Shown here: one piece after another, positions 1 to 12,728 of the stretch
Numbering within the stretch: position 1 is the stretch's first letter
Layout of the letters: every line of letters begins with the position of its first letter
Assembly: GCA_017607445.1 (NCBI GenBank)
Contig: JAEVHH010000005.1
Span: 625,001 to 689,000 of the forward strand
Direction of reading: 5' to 3'
Length of the DNA: 64,000 nucleotides
Source of the DNA: Histoplasma ohiense
Lineage: Eukaryota; Ascomycota; Eurotiomycetes; Onygenales; Ajellomycetaceae
Position numbers and translations under genes: made by a program
The notes under the pieces: model-generated
Seen by the model: only the letters and a program-made list of their open reading frames with translations
Database searches by the model: none
What the model was told of the DNA's origin: nothing

Positions 1-599
1 CTTTTGTTTTTGTTTTTCCCTTTTCCCTTTTCCTTTTGCTTTTCATCTCTGCTCTTTTCTTTTTGGCTTCTCTGGCGATGGGATACTTCTGAATTTCTTC
101 TCCTTCCCTCTTCTATACATATCCTCGCAGTGCTTCTCGTTTTATTCTTTTTCTTTTTGCGGGGGAGTGGATTGGGCCTTGTTTTTTGCGTTGATGTTGA
201 TTTTTGCTTTGGGATTCAATTGGGTCGTGCCCATTTCAGTAACTATGTTATTCTTCTTGTTCTCCTGCTCGTTCTCACTTTTGTTTCTATTTTAATTTAT
301 TGGATAGGGAGTGTTTTTTTTTTTTTTCCCACATATATTTATATGTTACTTAGTATTTATTACCCCACCCTCCCCTGCAAAAAAGGGTTTATTTAGGATT
401 TCGTTTCTTACCTTTTCCATTTAGTTAGGTTTTTGCTCGTTCCCTGTTTCTCCCTTTTGTTGCAATTTTGGATTTTGTAGGTATGGGATGGGTGGGGGGG
501 ATTATAAATGCTTCGGATTAGGAGAGTGAGTGTTTTCCGTGAACACCTAGGCTATTGGGGGAGAAATGTTCCACAAGCAAATCATTCAAAACTTGCATA
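1..599. other. Pyrimidine-rich non-coding stretch at the window edge
   Basis: The first 400 bases of the plus strand are strongly T/C rich, with runs such as TTTTTTCCC. The one long open frame here is leucine- and phenylalanine-rich low-complexity sequence, so I do not call it a gene. The stretch probably holds untranslated or promoter DNA of a neighbour beyond the left edge, together with the region downstream of MIA40. Confidence 0.5.
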
Positions 600-1026
600 T
601 CATTCTATTATTGTATAGTTCTTGGTGGTGGTTTGAGACACGGAGGAACCGGAGGGGGATGGGAGTAAGCAGTATATATACACAAGTACAAGTACAATTG
701 TAGACGTACATCGTACATCAGTGTTCTTTATTTGGTTGTGGAGAAAATGGAAGAAGATCGGAGAGAGAATGAGATGGGATATGGAAAGGGGGGGGGGAAA
801 GCAAAAGAAAGAGGATTCTAAGGCTAAAAAGAAAGAAAATATGGCACTGTGAACAAAAGACGACGGCCCCCCCCCCTCCCCACCTTTCCTCGAATGCTGA
901 ATACAAGGAGAAACAGGTGCGAAACACTCTTGGGGTATTTTCATGTATACCTTTTCCGTTTTCATTTCTGTTCTCGTCTTCCTCATCTCAACACGTTTTT
1001 TCTTTTCCGCTCGCAAAATGAAATAT

Positions 1027-2169
1027 CTATAATGTTGTTGACGTTTTCGACTCTACTTTTGGGGTTTTTTCCGTCGACGATATCGCGACAGCAGGGCTTT
1101 CTGCATGTTTTTCTTGCGGGTCGCGTGTGGAGTCAGGCGCTTTTGTCTCCGGTGGCGTCTCTGTATTGGAAGATTGTGCGGACCCTTCAGATAATTGGGC
1201 ATCGACTTCTTCTTCTTCTGTTTCGGTGGGGTAGATCTCGGGATGCTGGCGGAAGCAGTTTTGCATACCCCTGTAAAAAGGCAAAAATCAAAGATTTTAG
1301 TATCAGCCGGTTTCTATAGATTGAAGCAGCTCCATGTACAGGTGCGTATGAAATTGAATAATTGATAATCGAGAACCAAGGAAACACGGGGGGAAAAAAA
1401 GGGAGAAAAAATAAGGAGGGGCGGCGACAGAACGTACTCGAATTTATCAATGCAATCCATCCCCTTAGGCTCCTCCGTCGAATAAACAAAACAGCTGAAT
1501 GCAGCTCTAAATTCCTCTCCGCATGGGCCATGCGCCATGCCCCCTAGACATGGGCAATCCCAATTGATCTCTCCCGTCTCGGGGTTAAAGGCGCCTTCGC
1601 TATCGGCTTCCTCTTCAAGTTCCCCTGGTGTTAAAAGTTTTGATTGAGCTTCTGACGGCGCAGTATCTATCTCTGTAGTGGGGGCAAAGTCTGGCTTTTC
1701 TGTGGAAGAGGGAGGCGGAGGGGTTGTAGTCTCTGACTTGGGGGGCGTCGAGGGAGGTTTCGATGTGGCTTTTGCTCTCTTCGCCGCCGTTATGGAGTCG
1801 AGGGTTGGTAGAGACGTGTCATCTTCACTCTCATTAGAAGCAAAAGTAGGAGGTTGGAATGAAACTATGCGGCGATTACATGAATATTAGATAAAGAGGT
1901 AAAAATGGGCATGGAAAGTCAAGTTAGTATTTTTTTTCGTTATTTGTCTTACAGCCAGGTTCCTCCGCGAAGACGGTGCTTGTGTTATAATAATAGACCA
2001 CACCAACAGCAAGGGCCCATCTCAATGCTGTGCCCTTCCAGCTTGACGGCTTACGCGATGGCGACGCGGAGTCGGTGTTTATGAATCGTTTTGCTTGGGC
2101 AAACCGGACAGGTTTGGGAGCAGAGAATGCTATTCGAAAACAAGATCGCGATGCCGGTCTAAACATCAT
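1027..2169 (-). CDS. MIA40: MIA40, mitochondrial intermembrane-space import oxidoreductase
   Basis: Three exons, complement(1027..1270, 1438..1864, 1953..2169), with consistent phases, give 295 residues. MIA40 oxidises cysteine-rich proteins entering the mitochondrial intermembrane space. The N-terminus is basic and serine-rich like a presequence. A hydrophobic segment (WALAVGVVYYY, about residues 51-61) would anchor it in the inner membrane, and an acidic, proline/threonine-rich linker follows. The catalytic CPC motif lies in INWDCPCLGG. It is followed by twin CX9C motifs, CGEEFRAAFSC and CIDKFEGMQNC; the second is split by the last intron. The C-terminal tail is acidic and low in complexity. 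The start at 2169 could instead be the next codon, since the protein begins MMF. The family match is clear; the exact exon 2 acceptor rests on frame and splice signals. Confidence 0.93.
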
Positions 2170-3771
2170 GAAATACAGAAATAAGTGCCAGCAAATCTAG
2201 GGAAAACGCAAAGGAAAACTATTCAATGTCAGGGAGAATGCATTGAGCTGGTTAAATTATATGTTCAAAGGAACCGATCGAGATGCTGGCATCAAAAATT
2301 CGAGCGTGGCGGTTGGCGGATTAGTAAGCAGCAGTGCAAGAGCGCGAGAATTGATTAGAGCGCTGCTCACGGCCGAAGAGTTGTGGATTCAGGATAGTGT
2401 GCCAACGAACCTCTATTGCAACATCCATCTGCTTGTCATTCTCAGTTTAGTATATGAACTCGGTTTCAAATGTCGATATTCAAGTTATTTTCCAATTCTT
2501 TCCATTGTACTAGTAGTTAGCCATGAGATGAACCAAGATATCTGTCTCTCTTCCTAATCGAAGTTACTGGTGCTCTAATATTTTTAACCTTGTCTTCAAT
2601 AACAATACTGATCATTTACAAGGCTAATGCCTCTCTCTGATCCTATTTTAGCATCAAAAATGATTTGAGCCTTCAAAATAGCGGACCTACGTCATTTCGC
2701 ACCTGCGGCAACAAGGGTTAATTGAACACAACAAATAAAGATAGATTGGGTTCAGAGCTTCAAAGTCCCCTCCCTACCCATATGGGTTGTTTTCTTTGCA
2801 AAAATACGTACATGTACATTCTGTGCCATGGAAAGGTCCCCAAAAAGTACCTCGAGGCCCTTTAGAAAGATATAGAACGCTTCCTGCATCTCAGGCGCAG
2901 GAAGATCCCAGGACCTGTCTCCGGATGTAAACTTGTAGTTAAAAGGTTAATGATACGGAATTTCAGATGGTAATCATCTATAGTGATTTGATAAGTTGTA
3001 TATAGACATAACCAAATGCGGCTCAAGTTCTGCGCAACCTCCAGGCAACTTTATTTCCGCCGCAATCAACATTTGCAGCCTCCAGTGTACGGATATCTTT
3101 CTCATAAGAGCATGGCCCATGGTGGTGTAATTTGATCTACCACTCTAGACTTTTACCGCAGCCAATCACCTTGCAGAGTCAAATGTTGATCTGTGCAACA
3201 TCATCCAGAGCAGAAGAATGGGAGATTGAATTGTTCCTCCTGCCGTTGAGAAGCTGTGGCTTCGACAAACGCAGGTGACAGACCAAGGATGCCACGAAGG
3301 CTGCAGCGTTCTCCGTTCCGCTGGATTTAGCGGATGGTTCCCACAGAACAAAGCTGCAACGTCGGAGTTGATTGGCCCACCCCTAGCGGTCAGTGCTGCT
3401 TGGGGCTTCATACGCACGAAGCCCTGGAATTTCGCTTGCGGACGGTGCAACTCGGCGGCCCGATGGATGCATAGCTCCACACGACCGATAAAGCCTAAAC
3501 TGGAGTGCTTAAAAATGGACATTTACAACGCACCATGTCCCTGTGATATCTAACTGGGGATTGTTGCGTCAGGCTTTGAGATGATCTGACGCGCCGATGT
3601 CAGACTGGCATTCCTTTTTGAACCTCTGTCCTCCGTCCTCCTCTCTTTAGAGACTTTCATTCATTCATCCACGTGTCATTTTACAAACCAGTTTTGGATA
3701 TCTTGTTCTTATTATGCCTGCGCTTATAACAGAAACAAAATAGTTATATCTAATCTAAACTAGGAAAAACC
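2170..3771. other. Intergenic region between MIA40 and the FAD gene
   Basis: The two flanking genes diverge from this 1.6-kb gap, so both promoters should lie here. The open frames at 2243-2557 and 3166-3553 show no recognisable motif and overlap one another on opposite strands, so I do not support them as genes. No RNA gene or repeat was seen. Confidence 0.5.
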
Positions 3772-5691
3772 ATGAGGAAGCCCAAGGAAAACCCCAGGAC
3801 AACTGTCGCCATTATTGGCTCAGGAATGGCAGGACTTGTGACAGGATACTTGCTCAAGCAGGATCAGAGTCAACAATTTGATGTCCAAGTTTTCGAAATG
3901 GTACGTTTGATGCTTATTAGTACTATCCATGATTTCCCGAATCCCCCAATTTCCACCCCAAGTTAATGGCAATTTTGTTAACTATAGTATTTTGTGTACT
4001 TATTAAACTTATGTGTAATTCCCATTTGCCCAGTACAAATTGCTTTACCAGTTTCCAAATTTCCCGTGACTTCAATGTTGGTCAAGTTTCGGCTGGCAAG
4101 CTTGAAAAAGAGCTTCTCTATGGGTTTTGTTTGACAGGATGGAACACGACAGTCACTCTGAGTTTCTCAACATTCCATTTATGAGTTCTTTAATCGATAC
4201 CCTTTAATTAGATGAGCAATTCATGTAGCAGACATAACCTTGTTTGAATGGTATTGACAAAATTGACAGCAAGATAAATTATCCCTCGACTCAGCATCAA
4301 TTACTGCCCCTACAGAAGATGGGAAGGGGGTACGGGTCGATCTCCCGATGCGGGCTTTCGCGGGCGGATTTTACAGCAATTTGAGGAGAATGTATAAACA
4401 TTTGGGCGTGAAATACGTTCCCATCCAATTCCTATTTCCACTGTCGCAAGTGCCAGGCAGTAGGAAATCGTCTCTGTCCTCAAGCCATGGAAGAGAAAAT
4501 GATGCCGATTGCCATGGGGAAGGCGATGATGAGAAAACTATTCCCTCAAAGCCTTATTTTATTCATTCGTCTAACAACCATCGCATCCCTCCCGTACGAC
4601 CTGAGCACTTGGGATTCTGGGGTTGGACTACAGAGTTTGTGTATCTTACTCTCTGTTTTTTGTGGTATACCTTATGTTGCTTTCTTATACCACCATACTC
4701 GTCGAGAAACCGATACCAATCCGTGTCGTCTCACACTGGCGCAACGAGGATAGAGGACACATCCCTGGCCGAAACACTCGGCGAATACCTTGAGCGGATC
4801 ATGCTTCCTACGTACTTTACGCAAAACTACATAATCCCCCAATTTTCAGCGGTGACAACTTGTTCGCACGAAGATCTTCTCAAATTCCCGGCCAAAGACC
4901 TGATAGAATATTCGACGCAGACGTACAACGTGCCCTACTACGTCGTGCAGGGTGGTGTGAACGTCGTCCAAAAGATCCTGGCTGAGGGGCTAAACATCCA
5001 GCTAAATTCACGAGTAATCTCCGTGGAGTCGCAATCTGGCCCCTCATCTAAGGTGCGCGTTTCGTACCGAGCGGGGGGGGAGGGCACTCTCCGTCAAAGG
5101 GATTTCGACCATGCTATCATGGCTGTCACGCCGGATGTCGTTGGCGCTATATTTCAACCGCTGAGATCGACCATGACGCGCGTGCCAACCACCATCGTCG
5201 AGAGCATCGTGCATCACGACACGTCTTCTCTTCACCCGCTATCGCAGACTTGCCGCTATGGCAATAAGGAGAGCAATGCCACCAGCAGTTATGGGTATTC
5301 GTCCTCACCGCCCCCAGAGACACAGGTCATCCATGTCCGTTCGTCGCCGGCCGGCTTCACGGAGGCAATCCACGAATGTGCCCGTTCCATCTTTGTCACA
5401 ACTGTACCCATAACGCCCATCAATCCTTCAAAGATCATCCACCGAACGCGCTTCACCAGAGTGCTGCGTACGCCGCAGAGCAAAGAGGTTGTAAATCGCA
5501 TTTTTGGACGTGACCCCGCTGCCCCTGGGGCATCGGAGAAGAGTCACCAATGGCGGAATGGAAATGGGAATGTTTGGTTGGTAGGAGGTTGGTGCTGGGA
5601 TGGGATGGTTTTGTTAGAAGGCTGTGTGGTATCTGCGATGCGGGTTGCTGATGCGCTGGGTGTCCATGTTCCGTGGAGGACAGTGTCGTAG
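3772..5691 (+). CDS. FAD-dependent amine-oxidase-like flavoprotein
   Basis: Two exons, 3772..3900 and 4270..5691, give 516 residues. The first exon encodes an FAD-binding Rossmann start, VAIIGSGMAGLVTGYLL (residues 13-29), with the GxGxxG pattern of the flavin-containing amine oxidoreductase superfamily. The second exon resumes with QDKLSLDSASI. The C-terminus has the family's late FAD contact region, WLVGGWCWDGMVLLEG. A hydrophobic stretch near FWGWTTEFVYLTLCF suggests membrane contact. The substrate cannot be read from sequence; the fungal relatives I recall are uncharacterised, or resemble polyamine oxidases and cyclopropane-fatty-acid-associated FAD proteins. The intron is 369 nt, several times longer than most others here. 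The start is the first ATG before the Rossmann motif. Confidence 0.8.
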
Positions 5692-6244
5692 GATGGATAA
5701 TATGCATTGGTTGGTTGGTGGATTGGAAGGTATCAACATTTTACGTTTTTTGACATGAAGATGGGTGCGCAAGAATTTTTCATGTTTGTGGTGCCTTTCC
5801 ATGCACCATATATTTGATACGAAGATATGATTTGAACTATGGGAATATCTTTTATTTTTTTTTTAGGTTACTTTATCTTTATCCCAGTTATTTTACCTTC
5901 TTGAGGACAGCAATAGGATAACCATAACCAAGAGCCGGCTGCTCGCTAATGCGTAACCTGTACGTTCTCGTTTACTTACGATTTGGGAATACAAATTGTC
6001 GAGATCAACATATTAATAATATCTCCATCCACAAGTAGACACAATAAAAGTTTGGTGTTGATAGGGAAACACTGATCAAAATTCTCTTATCCTATATGCT
6101 TAATTATGTAGCGACTATTAAGCCCAGAAAAAAAATATAACAAGATACAGAATAGAAATAAATAAAGTATACAAAATTTTACTCAATCCTCCGCGGCTTA
6201 TTGTGCCAAAAAGAAAACAACTAAGTCGTTCCCGAGTCTAAGGC
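5692..6244. other. Convergent intergenic region
   Basis: This A/T-rich gap lies between the stop codons of the FAD gene and RFC1, which converge. It should hold two 3' untranslated regions and polyadenylation sites. No other feature is visible. Confidence 0.5.
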
Positions 6245-9200
6245 CTATGTTTTTGCTTTGGATTTGCGAACTTTTCGTGGCCCCTTCTTTGCTTTAACAT
6301 CCTCTTCGCTATCTTCGTCATCGTCATCATCGTCAGCAACATTCTTTTTGGTCTTCTTCGTTTGTGGCTTTGCGGTAGCCTTGGCTTTCCTCGACGAGGC
6401 TTTCTTCGGCAATTTCACATATTTATCCTTTTTCAAGTCCATATCACTCTCGTCACCTTTAGTTTCTTCTTCACCCAAAATCTCCTCACCTTCGTCAGAC
6501 TCATCAATCGCATCTTCGAGGTCAGGTTTCACCTTGGCAACGTGCTTCGGCGCAACAACACTTGTGGCTTTCATAAACGGGAGGGGATGGGACTGTTGAT
6601 TATACAGGCGTGTGAAAGTGGCTTTTGTTTGCGAGTCAATTTTTAATTTCTTTTGATCCATCGAGCCGAGACCAAGTTCGACGATGGAATCCCAGTCCTC
6701 TCGTGTGAGGAAGTAGCTGTCCATCAAGTCTATAACGCCTTCAACCGAATCTTTGCCTTGGACTTGTAATGGTAGTACCAGTTTGTTCCATAGCGCTGGG
6801 AGGTATTGCTGGCGGATTTCGTGTCTGTCACCAGAAGAACGTAGACGCATATGGCCCTGTATTTCTTTTATCTGGCGTGCCATTTTACCTACAAAATATC
6901 ATTTAGCTTTTTATCTCTCCAGTTTTTTTTTTTTTTCTGGAAAGAATAAAGGGCAAAGGTTGGAAGTTTACCTTGTTTGCTATTATTACCAAGCCAGCTT
7001 GTGAATGCTGGGCGGTCTGTCATGTTGCCAGCCATGAAGCTAGCAGGCCGGACAAAGCTAAATACCGCATGCGTGGGCATCAAACTCCATTGTTGTTGAC
7101 TTCCATGTATCATGCGATCCACTAGATCACCATCACTGATGCTTTGGGCCGCATTGTCAGCCAACTCCAACAACTTGAACTTCTGCTCTCTGCCTTGGTA
7201 CGAGTTCGCTGCTGATGGTCTTGTATTAAGGTAATTTTCCTGTAACATTAGGTAACTGAATTCGTGATCGTTAAAATAAAGTTCGATTTTTTCATTCAGG
7301 GTTGTTTCGGAGCTTTTAGAGAACATTTGGGCACTCAGGATTTTGCCAACAATATCCCAGGGTTTCAGGATAATATGCTTTTCCCAGGCCTTAGACATTT
7401 GTTTGCCTTGGTCGTAATCAAGGGTTGGTTGGTCGAGTTTCGCAGTAGACAACATATTAATTACTTGTCGAATATCAGCGTGGGTGCCTTGGATTAGATT
7501 GTCAAGAACCTGTGGGGGTATTTTCAATCCTTCTCGGTAGCAGATAGTGGATAACCGTGCACGGATCTGTTCTACCGTCGGGCGCCTGAATGGCAGGTCA
7601 AATGTGACGGAATCGAAAGGTCTCATTTTCGGAAGCCTTCGTTCATTGCAAATTAGTATCATCGGTATTCGCGTCTTCTTAGCCACGGCAGCTAGGGCCC
7701 CAACACCACCACGGTCTCCAGCCGACATCCCATCTACTTCATCCATGATAAGAACCAAATTCTTTTTGCCACTCTCGACTTTCTTTCCTTCTCCAGAGAA
7801 GTAACCTTGGAGAGAAGTGGTATCCAGCACCCCTCGAAGGCCGGTTTCCACAAGGCTTTTGCTTCGAGTATCACTTGCATTGCTTTCGACAACATCATAG
7901 TTCTCGAGTTTGGCCACGAGATGTGCAGCTGTTGTTTTGCCGATACCGGGAGGCCCATGGATCATGACTGCACGATAAATACCTGTACCATCTTTCCCTC
8001 CCTTTTTAAAGTCTGCCATTGAGCTGTTTCTCCAGTTTCGAAGCCAAGTTTGAAGTTTTTCCACAGCACCCTTATTTCCGCATATCATGCTAAGTGAGGT
8101 AGGTGCGTACTTTGAGGTCCAGAGTCGATCGTCAACCTGGGCAGGCGCTGGATTACTTGCACCGTTCAGGGGCTTGGTGGTTGATGCTATAGAGGCCGCA
8201 GCTTTCTTCTTTTCTTCACGATCTATTTCTGCCGCCATATTTTTGATTCTTTGATCCTCCAGTTTCTTCTTCGCTGCGTGTTTTTCAGCAGCTTTCCCAT
8301 CCCCTCCATTAGCGGGAAGCCTTCGGATCAATTCGAATAGGCCATCCTCGTTTATGGATTTGAGACCGAACTTCCGAATAGTTTCCAACTTTTTAGGCCC
8401 TGCGTCACTACCCAAAACGACATAATTGGTTTTAGAGCTGGGAGCTGAAGTGACTTTTCCACCATATCGCTTCACCAATGACTGGCCTTCTTCTCGACCT
8501 AATGTATCAAGAACGCCCGTGAAGACAAACGACAGGCCAGCAAGGCAATTTTCAGCGCCAACGGGTAGATCTTTGGAGCCAGATGTAACAGGATCTCTGG
8601 ATCGTTGTGCAAAATTGAATTTTTTAGCACCATCTGCAGCTGGAGGAGACGGTGGGCGCACTGTCGGAATGCTGTCAAAGATATCCTGGATTCCCTTGTT
8701 TTCCGGCCTGTCTGTTTTCGTAGCTTTTGCTTTCTTCACTGCAGGCTTGGAAGGGCTTTTTTGAGCTTGGGAACGGGATGGCTTTTTCTTCGTATCGACG
8801 TAGTCATCACTTTCTTCACCCACGCGTAATGCTTCCGATTTACGCTTCCGTCCAGTTCGAGCAGGAGATTTCATGTCGTTTGGGCCGAGGTCCTTTGTTC
8901 CGCTATCACGTTTGATACGTGGGGAAGTTTTGGTTGGCTTCGATTTGGGAGATGCAGCCTTTGGTGGTTCCACTTCCATGTCCTCGAAATCGCTGTTGCT
9001 ATCCCCCTCCACATAGTCGTCGTCGCCACCCCTCCCTGGGTTTCGATAGCCAGTAGCAAAAATGTCATCCGCCCCAAGATCCTCCTCAGTCTCCACGATT
9101 CGGGCGGTTTTAGTTGATTCACGCTTTGGGTTGGTCTTCCGCATCGAAGCTGGGCTGCGAACCGGAATTTCTATTTGGTCATTCCTTTCCGCTTTTGGTT

Positions 9201-9783
9201 TAGAATTCGACTTGGTTTCTAGAGTAACATCTTTGGAATCTCGTGTTTCGCGAGATTTGTTCTCTTTTAATTGAGCTTTGTTCTTTTTGGACGATGCAAA
9301 ATAAGCAGATGTCGTCGTAGGCTCTCCTTTCGACTCTTCGGGTTTCCTAAGTGAGAGGATTTCAGCTTGGGAGTAGTATGGGATAAGAACTCGAGAGCAT
9401 ACTGTTTTTTTTGTGGCTGAGGTTTTGGTGGAGGAGCCTGCTCAATATCTTCATCTTCATCACTATCTTCCACTATCTTTCTGTTGCCTATAGGTCGTCA
9501 AAAGAGTTAGAAATATATCAAACTTTTTGATCCATTAGAAGGGAGTGTCTCACGCCGTTTTCTCGAGGAGGATACATCCTGAAGAATGAGCATTGCGGTC
9601 AGCAACGAAGACAAAGCTCGAAACCAGTTTGAGGTTTGTAGGATTGATTTCTGGTACAAGCCACAAGCTCGATATCAATCATGGAAAATGTCATACCTCT
9701 TGCTTTTTGGCAGGACCGCTTGCCTTCCTGGAGCTGTTTAGCTGTCTTCCGCCGCCAAAAAAGTTCCTAATGTCTGCGGGCAT
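6245..9783 (-). CDS. RFC1: Replication factor C large subunit (RFC1)
   Basis: Five exons, complement(6245..6888, 6972..9346, 9403..9487, 9554..9578, 9697..9783), give 1071 residues. RFC1 is the large subunit of the clamp loader that opens and loads PCNA. The N-terminus MPADIRNFFGGG is a PCNA-binding-like motif typical of this subunit. A long charged region follows, then a BRCT domain (about residues 334-412, from LAGLSFVFTG). The AAA+ module has Walker A GPPGIGKT (about 530-537) and Walker B LVLIMDEVDG (about 596-605). The C-terminus holds the RFC1-specific domain and ends in a basic/acidic lysine-rich tail. Exon 2 is only 25 nt but has good splice sites and keeps phase. RFC5, another subunit of the complex, lies about 16 kb to the right. 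Confidence 0.95.
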
Positions 9784-10731
9784 TGTGTATCCAGACCATT
9801 CACTCTATGAAGAAATAAAATTATATCCGAATGGGCCCTAACTAAACCAGCAAGCCTACCATAGCCACAAGCAGAGATGTTGAAGATGTTGGGATGGTTC
9901 ACGTCTCCCACGGAAGGACGCGCCAAAACACGTGAAGCGGCCAACGTAATCTTGACCTCGCTAAACCGCCAGTATACTTTTGAACTTCTATCAGGCTTGA
10001 GGCTGGCGGCACTGCTCGTCCAGAGCTTTTGGCCCTCCTCAGAGTGAAGGCAGGTTTTAAACAAAGTATATTTGAGAGTATAATTTAACTTATCTTAGAT
10101 GGGATTATAGGATGATCCATGTCAATGGTTTGATATCAGGGTCAATGCCGCAAAGCGTGGCCACTGGATTATACATAGCCAAGCGACAAATTGACGCCTG
10201 AATAGTATTGGAGTAGTACAGTAAATAAAACTGTAGTAATAAAGTGCAGAAATAAAGAAGTTGAAGAAACAAAACTGCAGAAAGACAGAAACTCAACATG
10301 GCACTTGTTGCCAAGTCTGATCAAGACTTTATTATTAACTTGTATATAGCAGCTAAAATAGATATATATTCTGGTTTCTTCACTACCCTTGCCAATATCT
10401 TTCAAATCAATCACCATTTATTTTTCAATGCCGTTGACATTGCTTTATCTTTAGTGTTCCCTGAACAAAGTATTGAAATGTATTTCGGCCAAAGCCATCC
10501 ACAGACCCCTCGCTAATATAAACTGATTCTAGCACGCTTCTAATATACTTTGACAATAAGTGAACCAACCCAGGGATGATCTGTTGTGCAGACTACTACT
10601 CTAGCTCTCTATTAATATTTGCAGAAATTTGGTAGCATATGGTAATGCTTGGTTTGGTTCTTTGGTGAACAAAGCTCTGTTTCTAGAGGGTGACTTACTT
10701 TATAGGCAAGAAACAGAACAAAACCTACTAA
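9784..10731. other. A/T-rich intergenic region
   Basis: This is the presumed RFC1 promoter plus DNA downstream of the AIM9-like gene. The short open frames on both strands around 10105-10516 lack motifs and overlap each other. I see no RNA gene or repeat that can be supported. Confidence 0.4.
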
Positions 10732-12728
10732 TCAAGCTAGTTTGCCTTGCGACACTGTCCGAAGCACCCTACGAGTTTGCAATTCAAAGTCCTGACGTTC
10801 CTCTCCGGTTAATGTGCGCAGACCTTCCTCCCGTAATTTGGAAAAGTAGTCCACTGCTGTATCGAAATTCTCGGGGGTAGTCCAACCACTTCTATCCACA
10901 ATTCCTTCCACTGAGTCCCAGAAATCCTGCGTCTCGTTGAATCCTTCTCCATCCTCGTGGTGCTGCCGAATCTCGTCTTCTGAAAAATGAAAGGGACACG
11001 GGTTCGTCGTACCCAGCTCAGACCAATTCCTATATGAAAGTTGTTAGTACACCTGAAATATAGGATGCACACAGAATTGGTTCCGGCCACCAGATACTAA
11101 AATTGACGACAACATACCTCTCGAGACTAATAAGACAATCTCTGAATGGAAGGATGTCGTCGTCCCAAGAATTTCCAGCAAAATCTACAAGTTGAGCCAA
11201 AGTTTTGCCAAACGGTTGCCTTCGGGCTTTGTTTAGTAGCGGGTTGCGTCTTCCCGTTCCGTGCTCGTATATATACAGTTGAATAGACTTTGAAACTTGA
11301 TCTCTAATCCGTTCCTTTTCGCCGTTATCAAGTTCCTTGAAATTTTCTGGAAGCTTCAACATTATATCCACATTGTAATTGATCAGTCGGGGAGTTCGAG
11401 CTTGTAACATTAAGGGTCCGGTCCAAACGGACTGCCAGTCTATAATGCTTGAGATCTTCCCTTCGTGGATGAAAATGTTGCCGTCATGGAGGTCAGGATG
11501 CCATAACACTGAACGAAGTAGGTCTGGATCATTGGGCAAGATGCTGGATATCGAAGCAAGATACCTCTGTAATAGCTGGGTGTGCTCCTGTGGTGACAAC
11601 TGTGCTTGGGACAACTTCACATAGCCGGAAACTGGGGCACCAGATGGAGAAGCTTTGCTCACGTATGCCATTTCTCGGTGCGCAATAGCCTCAACATACT
11701 CCTTAGCAGATTTCCCTGGTTAATGGGTCTCTGGGTGAGTTGCAACTCAAAAGTATAATATAGAGGAGCTTCTGGGGTGCATACACGGCCCGCGATCTAT
11801 TGTTAAAAGTGATCTTTCCTTCTCCCAGAATTCCCTAATTGCGGTTGGACCAATTACGAATCATCTCTTGATATCTTCCTTAATAGTCGTGGGGACATCG
11901 CCAAGAACTTCCACTGCCTCGCAGCCAGGAAAGCTGTCGCATGTAAAGTACAGAGAGCCCATGCTTTGAAAAGAGCGTCAGTCAGGGTACCACGCACTTC
12001 ATAAGCATGTTATGGAACGCCTTACAAACTGAACGAGATAGAGAGAAGCTTCTGCTCAATGGTGACAATGTCATCTATGATTCTTTTCTTCTCTTCCAAA
12101 TCCATTTGCTCCCATAACTGCGTCAGTTGCTTGCCTTTGGCCGCTTCCATAATGATATATTCCGAGCCAACGGGATTATCAGATGACGCGGACCAGGCCA
12201 GAACTTTAGGAACGGGGATTTGAAGAACTGATCGAGCCTGCGAAGAACTTTAATACAGAGAAGCTCCGCACTGAGTCACTTTCATATAGAATCCTCACAT
12301 ACGAGCTCCATGGTAGCGACTTCTGAGGCACTTGTGTATCGTGACGGACCAGCATTTGGATGTGGTATTCGGGCGATCGCGACCGCACCATCATCCATCT
12401 GAAGACGGAACACTTTATTGTAGTTGCCTTCCCCGATTTTTGTCATGGAGATGCATTTCGAGGAACCCAATACCTGGGCGGTAATAGCTTGCAACTTGTG
12501 GACGTTAAATTTCCGATAGCGTTCCTGTAACTGCATATCTTCATCCCAAAGCCAACGTCCTGACGTGTAGCGAAAAAATTGTTCAAAATCTTTCTCCGAC
12601 GGAGAATGGACACTGGATTTTTTCCTTATGAAGGAGTTTATACCTTTCGGATCCCTTGGAACATCTGGCAAAAGATGATGGACAAAACGAAGTAAGCTAT
12701 GCCTTGAAAGCTTCCAAAATAGATTCAT
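10732..12728 (-). pseudogene. AIM9-like mitochondrial phosphotransferase gene with an in-frame stop
   Basis: Five exons with consistent phases can be drawn: complement(10732..11029, 11118..11715, 11785..11963, 12026..12237, 12303..12728), 571 codons. The product belongs to the aminoglycoside-phosphotransferase-like family close to yeast AIM9. A basic start, MNLFWKLSRHSLLRF, looks like a mitochondrial presequence. The nucleotide-binding part IGEGNYNKVFRL follows. The catalytic HPDLHDGNIF and IIDWQS (Brenner and DFG-like motifs) are in exon 4. Codon 247, at 11861-11863, is TGA, just before the conserved FVIGPT, where relatives have arginine. Everything downstream stays in frame, so this looks like a single nonsense change (CGA to TGA). 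The truncated product would lack the catalytic half. A sequencing error is possible. An upstream in-frame ATG exists at 12812. Confidence 0.75.

Noticed and set aside
4..396. 130-codon hydrophobic open frame at the left edge
   Set aside because: It is a by-product of a T/C-rich low-complexity tract with no recognisable domain.
849..1319. Plus-strand frame overlapping MIA40
   Set aside because: It is the antisense shadow of MIA40 exon 3 and its 3' region.
11861..11863. RIP as the cause of the AIM9-like stop
   Set aside because: The inferred change is at CpG, whereas RIP acts mainly at CpA, and neighbouring sequence is not depleted in a RIP-like way as far as can be seen by eye.
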